Position numbers and translations under genes: made by a program | Assembly (NCBI GenBank): GCA_029204225.1 | Contig: CM055097.1 | Span: 9,009,426-9,073,425, forward strand | Length of the DNA: 64,000 nt | Origin: Diphasiastrum complanatum | Taxonomy: Eukaryota > Streptophyta > Lycopodiopsida > Lycopodiales > Lycopodiaceae | Direction of reading: 5' to 3' | Part shown: piece after piece, positions 54,249 to 64,000 of the stretch | Position numbering within the stretch: position 1 is the first letter of the stretch | How the letters are laid out: each line of letters begins with the position of its first letter | The notes under the pieces: generated by a model | What the model saw: only the letters and a program-made list of their open reading frames with translations | What the model was told of the DNA's origin: nothing | The model's database searches: none

Positions 54249-54689
54249 CTACCTAAGGTATTCCTCCAACATCTTCCATACTTCCTCTTCCTCTTTTAGA
54301 CTCATCCGATAAGGATGCCGACAAACCAGGCTTGCCCTTGGAATGAGCTCAATTTGATGGTTCATGTTCCGTCTAGGTGGCAACCCCACTAGCATGCTAT
54401 CAATCAACAAATGTTTAAACTCAACTCGAATGGATCTTTTCAGTTGATTTGCTAGATCACCTTGGAGCTGATGAGCTAAAGTGCAATTTACATAAGAAGT
54501 TAGATAAGATGAAGTTGCATCAGAATTATTAACTTGTGGATTTATTGGTAAACTACAAAAATTGGAATCATCATTCACATTTACCAAATAGCACGACCAC
54601 ACATACTGCAAGTACATCTTCTTTATTTGCAAAAAGGTAATAAGAGGGCTCTGTACAAATGGCCTCTCCCCCTGTAGGACATGAGACAA
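54249..54689 (-). pseudogene. Gypsy pre-RT and RT N-terminal fragment
   Basis: MSHVLQGERPFVQSPLITFL ... LPPRRNMNHQIELIPRASLV, HPYRMSLKEEEEVWKMLEEY. Parallels 45915-46380 of the plus-strand element. Confidence 0.85.
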
Positions 54690-54999
54690 ACCCTCATGCC
54701 TGAAAACATACTCATGCGAAAGGAAATCTATAGCGGACTATTTACTCTCATGTCATCGCTTTCTAGTACAACATCAAACTTCGTCGATCCCACACTTATG
54801 TGTCGCTACCATATGGCATCTCACTTGTATACCGATAATCAGAAGCCACATTAGCCAAGTTAAGCTTCTTCACTACATGAGAGTTGATAAGATTATGTGA
54901 GGAGCCGGTGTCAAATAATACAAGAACATTTTGACCTTCCAGCTTCTCCCTCATTTGTATTGGCTCACTATCTAAAAATTGATACTAGTCTCATGCCCT

Positions 55000-55686
55000 A
55001 GTGAAAAGGAAACAAACTAGTGCTTCTTGAATTTTTTTCACAATAGTCATGACATGCCTGTTCGATTATTCTCCTTCTTACCAATCGTCTAATCGGTTTT
55101 AATCTTCATCCATTGTTAATCGAGTTCTGCGGATTTTCCCGTGTGTTTACACAATCTGTAGAATTACCAGTGTTTTTACACAATCTGCAGAATTACATGG
55201 AGTTTATGACAGTGTCTCCTCTTTCACCTGTCAGGAATCCTATTGAAAAATGCAATATCGTCTTTTTCGCATTTTTCGCCTGACAAAAATCTCGTGTAAA
55301 ATCACAGTGTCGCATTTTTTGCTTTTTTCCAAAGAGCCTCAAATGTTAAGGAAATGACTCTGGCAAAGTGTGGGACAACCCTAAATGAGATTTAAGGGCA
55401 CCTCCTCCTTTTTTGCCTTTTTCGAGAAAACCCGACAGTGTCACCTGTGGCTGTTTTAGTTCATTTCTGCAGAGCTACAGTTTTGGTTCATTTATGCAGA
55501 CAAAACATTTACGGCCAATTTCACTGCTTATCAGCAATCAATGACAAGGACCGGATGGATGCCAGCTGATCACCAGCCAACTGGCAATCGCAATTGACGA
55601 CCTAATTTCTTAGCATAAATAGTTGTTCATATCCATACAGTTTTATTTATTGAAAAGCAGAATTATCAGCAAGCATTTGAATAGTT

Positions 55687-55720
<34 letters not shown>

Positions 55721-58015
55721 CTTGCGAGCTTGAACACTCCTGAGCATTCTAGCTCACTTCTTAGAGTTGTTCTAGATGTTGCTATTGCGCTATTGCTTAT
55801 CAGCATAATGCTTAATTCAGACTTTCTTTTAGCCGCTCAGAAATTGCTTAGAATATGCGGTTTCGATCCGCAACTTATTGTACTCATTTACTTCTGTTAC
55901 ATTTTTATACTGAATCAATACTATCATTCATTGCATTCAGTTTTCGTCTCAGAATGTATGCGTTTCAGTATTTCCTCGCGACTAATTCGTGAACAATTCG
56001 CAACTAATTATTTGGCTAGTGAATGCATTCCCGTGTTCTAAGGGCATTTATAGCCTTAAAGCCTAATCACCACATGCATACGGTTGAGAAGTACCAGACA
56101 ACATGATCCCCAGGCGTACAAGCATCGCTTTATGTCCGATTCTCTAAGAAACTCATGCAAGAGTGGGGGGTGGACATTTTATAGCTCAAAAAATTCTTTG
56201 CAATAGTGTTCGACGACTAACTATATGGAAAGATGTAGATGATTGTTTTGCACAATGCCATATCTATCCAATCAAGTTTGACGGCTCACAAGGTTTGGGT
56301 GCTCATTAGGAATCATTTTTAATAAATATAAACATTTCACTACTAAAGTTATCAATAACTTTACTTGCTACTTTGAATATTGTTCATAGGACTTCACCCA
56401 ACGTATCATCCTAATGTCAAGGCTACCTGCAAAAGTTTGCAATCTATTATCACAAAGAACATATAAAATGAGATGTCCCACACCCTTTTAATTAGTTTAG
56501 GGGGTTGAAAGTTGTTTAACCCTTGGACATCTAGATTCTTAAGTTTCATAAAAAAAACACAATCTTGTTGAAAATGCAGTAGTCAAGATAATTTTAGTGG
56601 ATGTAAAGAAGGTGATTTTCTCTTAGACATGTTTGAGTGGAAACTCTTAAGCTTGCATTTCTTGCTAAAATAATCAAAGATACCAAGATATTAGGCTTAT
56701 CTAGTTGGGCCTCTTTCTTTTCTAAACTATGTGGCGCACTTTCATTGACCATTTTGTAATTTATGGATTGTAAAGTAACTTGCACTTTATGGCAAGCATC
56801 TTGATTTTTTTAATTTGTTTACTTATAAATCTTGAATTTTCCTGAGTGCTTGAGGACAGGCAGTTACATATAACTTGAATTTGCATATTATAAAGCTGGT
56901 GCTTTGAGACACAATTATTGACAAGAAAAACTACTTTTTTTTAGAATACTAGTATAAGATGCACCATAAAGCAATGTCTTACTTTCATATATCATCTCAA
57001 AATCGAGGAGCTGAGTTTCTATTCTTTTAATGCTTTGGGCTTCATAATTGTGTGAAGGAACTTGGAAACACTTCTTCTATTGGTGTCGAAAATCTTTGTT
57101 GGGAATAATCTAGCATAAGATAGAAGTTTTCTTCCTGGTTTTTTTTTCCTCGTAGGAAATTCGTGCAAAGAAAGCTTATTGTAACTATATGAAGACCTTT
57201 GAGATAGAGTCTTTATAAATAAGCAATCATAGAATGAAAATTCAAAATTCAAAGTGTCTTTAATAATTTATCTTTCTAACTACATCTCTTTAGCATATTC
57301 ATTTAGAGAAGCTTTCCTAGGGTCCTTTTTAGAGCTATCAAGCATTTGTCTTAGATGCTCCTCCATGTTGAAATAATGACATAAAGGACCTAAAATGGAT
57401 TCATTTAATCCTCAAGAGATATTGGATGCATAGCTTTCAATGAATCTATCATCTAACACAAGCTAGAATTGATGTATCATAAAAAAACAAGCAAGAACAA
57501 TCAAATACAAGGTGTTTATGACCAAAATAGCTTCACACGTGTGAAGGATGACCTACTATACGGACAAAGGTTTGAGCACAAAATACTAACAATGATTAAA
57601 ACTTTGGATTACAAAAATTGCAAGACAATTCCGAGAATTATAGATATGATGCAAATCTCACTTGGGTCTTCCTTGATTCACACTCAAATGATCTCCAATA
57701 TGGAGTATGTACATGATGGAGAGAGGTCAACCTGATCTGACCTATTCATGTGAGGGGTTGTCCCACAACTTCTATTTTTGCCTCTCTTAGTGTCTCATTC
57801 TCATTCAATGAGATTTCACCATCTAGAAAAAAACTAAAAATTGCCAATTTTGTAATTTGGCTACAAAACTTGCTATTTTATATCATTGCTCTTAATATTA
57901 TGCATGAGCCTTTTTATGCCTAATCTTCACATGTGGAAACATGCTCCATCTATGTGGGATTATATATGTACATCAATTTTTGGCCTAGATCAAGCTATTT
58001 TTTGCAGTTTTCACA
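55000..58015. other. No gene recognised; LTR-like stretch near 55.1-56.1 kb
   Basis: 55140-56090 has doubled CACAATCTGnAGAATTAC, an ATAAATAG box (about 55614) and a CT microsatellite, suggestive of an LTR/leader. The rest has only short ORFs with no motifs. Confidence 0.4.
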
Positions 58016-58029
58016 CCTCGAAAAACTAG

Positions 58030-58990
58030 CTTGATGATTTTATGCAAGATCTACCTATTACTCTAAGACATTATCTTAACTTAAAAAAATATTTTTTGGC
58101 AGGGATTTAGTGAGAATATCAACAACACAATCTGAAGATGACACATGCTGAATCGGATCTCCTTAGTTTGTGGCTTCTCTCTCACAAAATGATGAGCAAT
58201 CTCGATGTGTTTGCTCCTAGCATGAAAAATTGGATTGGTACCAAGTTGTTGGACAATCATGATTGGCTACCACAATAGATGATAGAAACTTGTTTGGGTT
58301 TTAGCACATGAAGTTTCAATAATACCCTCCTTAGCCATAGAATTTTCTTAGCAGTGGAAGTTAGAGCTTTGTACTTGGATTTTGATGAAGATAATGTGAT
58401 AGTTTCTTGCTTTTTGGAAAGCCAAGATACAACCCCATCACAAATGATAGTAGCACATCTACTTATGGACTTCCTATCCACTTTGTCACCTGCAAAATCT
58501 GAAAATGCTCTCAAGGAGATGTTAGTACTCCTATAAAATATGCCAAAGGAAATAGTACCTGAAATGTATCTTAGCACTCTTTAGGCACTTTTCCAATGCA
58601 ATTTAAGAGTGTTTTGCATCAATTGACTCAATCTACCTATGTTATAGCTTAGATCAGGTCTAGATAGAGTAAGATAGATCAAGGATTCAATTACTTTTCT
58701 ATAAAGTGTGATGTCCTTGAAGGATATTTCATCATAACTCTTTACATTTTGCTCCATTGGTGTGACACAAATTTTATATCCTATCATTTTAAATCTTTCA
58801 AAGATAGTAGATGCATAATTTGATTGACAAATAAAGCTATAATCTACTCCTCGAATGATTTCTATGCCAAGAAAGAAATGTAAAAGCCTTAGATCAACCA
58901 TTTAGAACTCTCTAGACAAGGCAATTTTGATTTTTTTGATCCCTACAACATCATTGCCACTTAAAATGATATCATCTATCTTCTGTTGCT
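58030..58990 (-). pseudogene. Ty1/copia RT C-terminus and RNase H
   Basis: Minus strand: DDIILSGND, LLHFFLGIEIIRGVDYSFIC, LIYLTLSRPDLSYNIGRLSQ; then RNase H SDFAGDKVDRKSISRCATI, WLSKKQETITLSSSKSKY, and a degraded end to about 58080. One stop separates 58901-58581 from 58577-58257. Confidence 0.85.
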
Positions 58991-58999
58991 TGCAACAAC

Positions 59000-59275
59000 G
59001 TGACTCGTTTTCTTTTGTTTTGAGTTTTTTTCTTCTTTTGGACTAATTGTTGTGCTACAGTGACCAATCCTTCATTTCGGGGCTTGGCATTTTGCAAGTA
59101 AATTTTTTTACGAGTTTTGCTTGTTTCTTTTTTTGCCATGAGTCAATAAAAAGATAGCGCATGGTGTGCTACCTTTTTTATGCCACTACTTGAATGTTTA
59201 TTAATAAGAATTGTGGTTTGGCACATAGTTAAAAATTTCATAATAAAATCCCAAAATAAAAAAAAATTTGAAGTT
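59000..59275 (-). repeat. Dispersed repeat block B, copy 2 (inverted)
   Basis: Reverse complement of the type seen at 6035-6240, including AAAAnTTnnnnnGCAAAATGCCAAG and the hyphenated palindrome at 59155-59171. Confidence 0.75.
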
Positions 59276-59320
59276 AAAAAGCATTTATAGCCTCGTGCTA
59301 AAAAACATTTATGAATCACC

Positions 59321-59394
59321 TAGCACGCCGGCGTGCTATATTTGAAGGTTTTAAATTTCTTTTTAGCTATTTCACTTAGCATGTCGACATGCTA
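59321..59394. repeat. Two 18-bp perfect palindromes
   Basis: TAGCACGCCGGCGTGCTA (59321-59338) and TAGCATGTCGACATGCTA (59377-59394) are each self-complementary and differ only at compensating positions. Confidence 0.95.
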
Positions 59395-59459
59395 TGTTTG
59401 GAAACTACAAAAAATATGTTAAAATACAAAATTACGATTTAATATATTAAAAGTGGATA

Positions 59460-59750
59460 TTTTTTATGACGATGATGGTTTGATACCTAAATTGCCATAT
59501 AGACTACATAGTTTGGTACTTGCATTATCACATAAACTGTACAACTTATTTTACATGATAGATTTGAATGGTTGTGAATGATTCACATGATACAGTGGCC
59601 CATGCTATGGCATCCATGCCTTTTGTGGTACTAGAAAATGAAAAAATACGTGACCAAAAAGAAAAAAAAGAAAAGTGGACACAATACCATAGAAGAAAGA
59701 TGTGCCAGAAATTGTCATGACACCTATCAAGAGACATGGAGAAGATTATT
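59460..59750 (+). repeat. Dispersed repeat block A, copy 2
   Basis: Direct copy of 5700-6000. Confidence 0.8.
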
Positions 59751-60109
59751 AATAGTATAGAGTGGAGACAACCAATGTCACTTCCAAAGTTGTCTTACAT
59801 TGACGTCCTCACAAGTAACGTGTTTGTTTACGTTAAAATCCATTGAAATTATTGTATTTAGTCAGTATCTTCTTGCAGTTAGAGATAGAGTGCAATTAAT
59901 ATTATATAGCATGCCATGTTTACATAATCGGTGAACCATGGGTAGAATGAAACTTGCAAAACTTGCAAATAATCTACTTGTAGATTGTCGAAACCCCTTC
60001 ATTCATACATGTTGTGTTTTTTTATTCTTTGCCATAAAACAGTCCACGTAGAATGTCTGATATAGGCGCACTATCATTGCTAAAACCATAATTTTCAAAC
60101 GAGTTCTTT

Positions 60110-62625
60110 GCACAACTCAATCCACTTCAAAAGATGAAATAAAATGCCATTACAATCATTTATGAATAAAAAAACATAAGTGTCTAATGTTGGATGTAAG
60201 GTAATTAATCATTTTCAAATGTGTAGCACTTCAACTGCTGCTGTCCATCTGAAATTCCTCTGTTCCAACATAGATGTCATTTCTAAGGGGTGCCTCACAC
60301 ATGTCTTGTTGTTACAAATGCAGCTTTATGTACTACACATGAATGATTCAATTAACACAGATGGAGTCACTAGATAACCATCTGGATAGTTCAACCATAA
60401 GTTCCTCAATGATAAGTTGGTTGCATTATCCTCAAGAAGTGCAGTTGTGGAAATAAGTAGAAGAGATAAAAAATTATGTCACTAGAGCATATAACAAGAA
60501 TTGTGTACATGAAAAATTTAGTACCATATCATATCTCAAACTCAGGGCAAGACTAAAAGGGTTGTGTCATATATCGCCTCCAATGTTTTTTGCCAAATTT
60601 GCAACCTTTTTAGTATGAAAATAGATTTTGATGTTGAAGATAATTTTCAAGTCGATTTGTTTGCAAACTAATTGCCCCAAAAAAATCAATCGTAGTAAAT
60701 ATTGTCACCTTTTGGAAGACATATGCAATAATCAATTTCAAGAAAAATCATATTGTCGGGCTCAATTTACTTTTTTTAAGCTTATGTGGCAAGGCTAAGG
60801 TGAGATTTGAGATCCTTTCTGACACTAAAAAATGGTATTTGGTCAATCGTGACAAGGACTACCTTTGAATCTCGGATTGCTTTAGCTGGGACTGTAGAGC
60901 AACTGTCTTTGCTTGCTACTATTTTTTTTCTTGGTTGAACAAGATGTTCATAATATCAAAATTGATAAAAATCTCTTAGAAAATATTGAAGAGTCCAACT
61001 ACTACAATGGGAGTTCCTTTGATGACAACTCTGATATCGAAGGTGAGAAGGATAAAGGTGAAGAAGGAGACAAATTTAGACAGTGAAAAGAATTGGGTGA
61101 TTTGAGGAGGCCTCCATCCAGGTGAGTGTTCCATCCCACTTCATTTAAACTTATTATCAAGCTTGGAGGGCTTATTGATTCCAATTGAAGACTTGATTTT
61201 TTAAGGTATTGTGCGTAAACTTCTAAAATATGTGAAGAGTGATAATTAAGAAACATTATTATCACATCCAATTTTATAGAATGTTGCCAAAAATATAGTC
61301 TTGTTGTATTTCATGGTCCAATATAGATGCAGATGTTAATTCATCACATCCATTGAAGACTCCATTGAGTCTATATCTCATTATAGTAGTTGGGCTCTTC
61401 ACCATTTTCTAACGGAGTCTCATCAATTTCCGAATACTTTGTTCAACCAAAAATGAAATAGTAGCAAATACAGTTCATTGCTCTACAGTCCAACTAAAGT
61501 CATCCGAAATTCAAAGGCATCCCTTGTCACAGTTGACCAAATACTATCTTTTAGCGTCAGCAAGGATAAAGAGCACCTTAGCTCTGTCACATAGGGTTGA
61601 AAAAAGTGAAATGAATTTAGTAGTAACTTACAAACTATGCTCAAATTTAGAATGACTCTCCCAAAGGGAATAAACTTCAAAAGACACAAAACAGAAAGGG
61701 AAAGAAATGAGGGATGGAAAAAAACAAAAAACCAAAAGGACAAGAACCAAGACAAACTGACCTTTAATAATCTCACCACTTGAAAATAAAGTTAGTTTGA
61801 AAAAAATAATATGACATCTTCCTATGGGCTCGATATTTGAAAAAAATTAAAAATACAATGGATAGGTATAGCCGAATAAAACCTAAAAAAATGTCTGCCA
61901 TATATACTTTATGTAAAAATAAGCTGTTATTCCGGCTAAGATTCTGAATATTAATTTTCTTGAACTGAATAATAACAATATGTTATCTCTCGCAATTGAT
62001 CATTGTATTTGCCTTCCGAAGAGTAAGATTCGCTGTGATTGATTCTTTCGAAAAATTTGGTATAGACAAATCAATTTGAAAATCAGCTCCAACATTAAAA
62101 CCTATCTTCTTACAAACAAAGTTGCGAATCTGGCAAAGGACATTGGAGGTGATATATGACACAACCCCTCAGTCTTGTCTTGAGTCTTGAGGATTGATGT
62201 GGTACTAAATTTCTCATGTTCACAATTTGCATTATCTACTCCAATGACATAATTTTCTCTTTCTTTCATTTATTCTCACAATTGAACTTCTTGAGAATGA
62301 TACAACCGTGTTTTTGTTGAGAAACTTATAGTTGAACTCTTTAGAATATGATTATCTAGTGAGTTCATCATATGTTGATTCAGTGGTTCGTGTGGAGTAC
62401 GTAAAGTTGTATATGCAACAACAAGACATGTCGGAGGTATCTCGTTAGAAATGACATCTCTATTGGAACACAGTAATTTTACATGAACAAAAACATCCGG
62501 AACTTGCTCCGGTGCTATAAAGATTTGAAAATGGTTACTTACCTTGCATCCAATATTAGACAATTTGTAAAGAATTGTGTTGGCATTCTACTCCATCTCT
62601 TTAAAGTGGATTGAAAGAACTTCAT
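60110..62625. repeat. Large imperfect inverted repeat of unknown identity
   Basis: Left arm about 60110-61020 pairs with right arm about 61370-62625 along its length, for example GGGTTGTGTCATATATCnCC and TTTGGTCAAnnGTGACAAGG. The right arm carries about 340 extra bases near 61600-61990. ORFs 60180-60377 (+) and 62276-62563 (-) begin MSNVGCKV and MSNIGCKV, so the arms may derive from a gene or element I cannot name. Confidence 0.8.
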
Positions 62626-62779
62626 TCCTTTAGAGTCAATGCTCATAGAAAATTGTTAAACTTCACATTTTACCTCTTTAATTGAAAATTTTAGGTTATT
62701 TGCTTAAGGTGTAAGAAATTTTTTTAATTGTTGTCAAAATGCTTTTATCATCCTTTGAATATTGTGGGCACATTGGCAA

Positions 62780-62840
62780 ATTGGCATATGACAAAGGTGC
62801 ATCCAGTGTTCTACATTAGCTTGCTAAAGATTTGCTAGAG
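62780..62840 (+). pseudogene. Tiny gypsy integrase C-terminal fragment
   Basis: MTKVHPVFYISLLK, the 'VHPVFH-S-LK' motif that precedes the chromodomain. Nothing adjoining is recognisable. Confidence 0.4.
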
Positions 62841-63612
62841 ACAAAAGTGTTGAGAAAATGACAACAATTCAGCTTCTAGTGAAACTGACTCCCAATGTAG
62901 AACCACAGGTGGAGATAACAAACAATGGTAGGAAAGAAATGAGGAGATTGACATAATGAAACCAAATGTAAGTACAATCCGTCAATCAATAGTGATGTAT
63001 CTAGATTATTGAATAACTCACACACCATTTTCAAGATGATTCACAGATCTATTCAAAAAAAATTCAGTTACACTATCCATCAAGTGTGTCACTTATCATA
63101 TTGGAGTTTGTAACCCGCCATCAATGACACCATAACAAAAAAAACTAGTTCATAATGTAAACAAAAAGTCCCTAAGATTGCATGTTCCCAAGCTTTTTCA
63201 TGCATAGTTGATCACTATGAGCATTCATGTGATTGGTGTGCATGAGGCATTTTGCATAGTATATTTGTAGGTGTAGGGTAGGGTTTACTAATTTAGGGTG
63301 GGTCTTAGGCATCCATTGGGATTGCAATTTAGGTTTTAGGTGGTTTTAGGGTTGTTTTAGCTTTCTCTTTTTACATATTCACTTTGCATTGAGTTTTTGA
63401 TCATTTTTATAGCGTCTTAAGGGTTTCTATAGCCATGTTTGTGGCGGGACGAGGCATGTGAACAGAGGTGGATTTTTTGGAAGAGACACCATAGTTTTTA
63501 TAGATTCAAATGCACGCAACAGTGTTGTCTATTTTGTGATGCTACCTTTTGCAGCACAACGATAAGGATCAGAGCACACTTGCTTGGTTTGACTAGGCCA
63601 GATCAGCAGACC

Positions 63613-64000
63613 ATGGAGATTGCCCCACATGTGGCAGTTCTTGGACCTGAGCAAGAGCACCTACTGAGCACATACAAAGGAGTAGCAATGATTAGGCCTA
63701 GGGTACAAATTGGTGGCCAACTAGGCTCTATTGGCATCACATTAGGGGTTTGTAGTATAGGTGGCATAGAGCCATCACGGCCTAATTTATCAAAAGAAAG
63801 TCCATCACAGCCTCCAACAGTAGCAGCAATATTAGTACGACCATTATGGCCTAGTCCATCAATAACAGGGACATCACAGACTTCATCGACAAAGGCAGGC
63901 TGGCCACCATCAACAACAAGGCCATCATCTACAAGAGGCTTTTCCATCATAGGAGTTAGTTTTGGTTTATGCCAAAACTCAATGGTTCATGTTCTAATAA
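63613..64000 (+). other. Open frame running off the window edge
   Basis: From ATG 63613 (MEIAPHVAVLGPEQEHLLST) the plus strand stays open to the end, about 129 codons, the later part rich in Pro, Ser and Thr. The reverse strand is also open (63603-63950). I do not recognise either; partial transposon protein or chance. Confidence 0.25.

Larger units (their letters stand above)
52873..55000 (-). mobile_element. Degraded Ty3/gypsy element, internal deletion
   Basis: Same family as 45248-49034. Minus-strand order: protease [16 protein letters not shown] (about 54950-54850), pre-RT 54689-54249, RT fragments to about 53960 (TRFGH), then directly integrase 53843-53607 and 53606-53367, and C-terminus to about 53040. 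The RT end, RNase H and integrase zinc site are absent at the junction near 53960. Confidence 0.85.

Noticed and set aside
55730-56041. 103-codon ORF with hydrophobic stretches
   Set aside because: Overlaps LTR-like sequence next to a CT microsatellite; no family recognised.

Overview
The window is nuclear DNA of a land plant. It is AT-rich, contains no bacterial-type operons, and is dominated by plant LTR retrotransposons. One host gene is spread over about 43 kb by giant introns filled with those elements. Such intron sizes suggest a large-genome lineage such as a fern or other non-flowering plant, but that lineage call is inference only.

The backbone is a minus-strand gene running from a start codon at 50564 to a stop at 7380. 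I could join 13 exons, plus one optional 30-nt exon, with consistent splice phases. The product is about 1065-1075 residues: a low-complexity N-terminus with poly-Ala, an FHA domain (GR, SxxH and NGT motifs all present), a long coiled coil, and a long acidic C-terminal tail. It matches the plant SMAD/FHA-domain coiled-coil family typified by Arabidopsis At2g45460. Its promoter side (50565-50840) has a TATA box, a G-box and short upstream ORFs.

The introns hold the rest. Intron 10-11 (9620-23317) contains a Ty3/gypsy fragment, a long LTR hairpin, a small intronless gene for a secreted six-cysteine peptide (12957-13280, plus strand), a 5'-truncated copia element with a second copia element nested inside it, a LINE fragment and another copia fragment. 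Intron 8-9 (23633-31128) contains a copia element carrying an internal inversion and a degraded copia gag-pol. Intron 4-5 (33425-40472) contains a solo LTR with a perfect target-site duplication, LINE fragments on both strands, the C-terminal part of a hAT transposase, and a short hairpin-rich repeat. Intron 1-2 (41367-50261) contains an LTR with primer-binding site and a near-complete but broken chromodomain-type gypsy element.

The flanks (1-7300 and 50900-64000) hold further gypsy, copia and LINE remnants, including a LINE C-terminus that resembles a restriction-like endonuclease module. Two copies of a dispersed repeat lie at opposite ends of the window with one block inverted; 17-18-bp palindromes lie in or beside that block. 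A 2.5-kb imperfect inverted repeat of unknown identity is at 60.1-62.6 kb. No rRNA, tRNA or CRISPR was seen.
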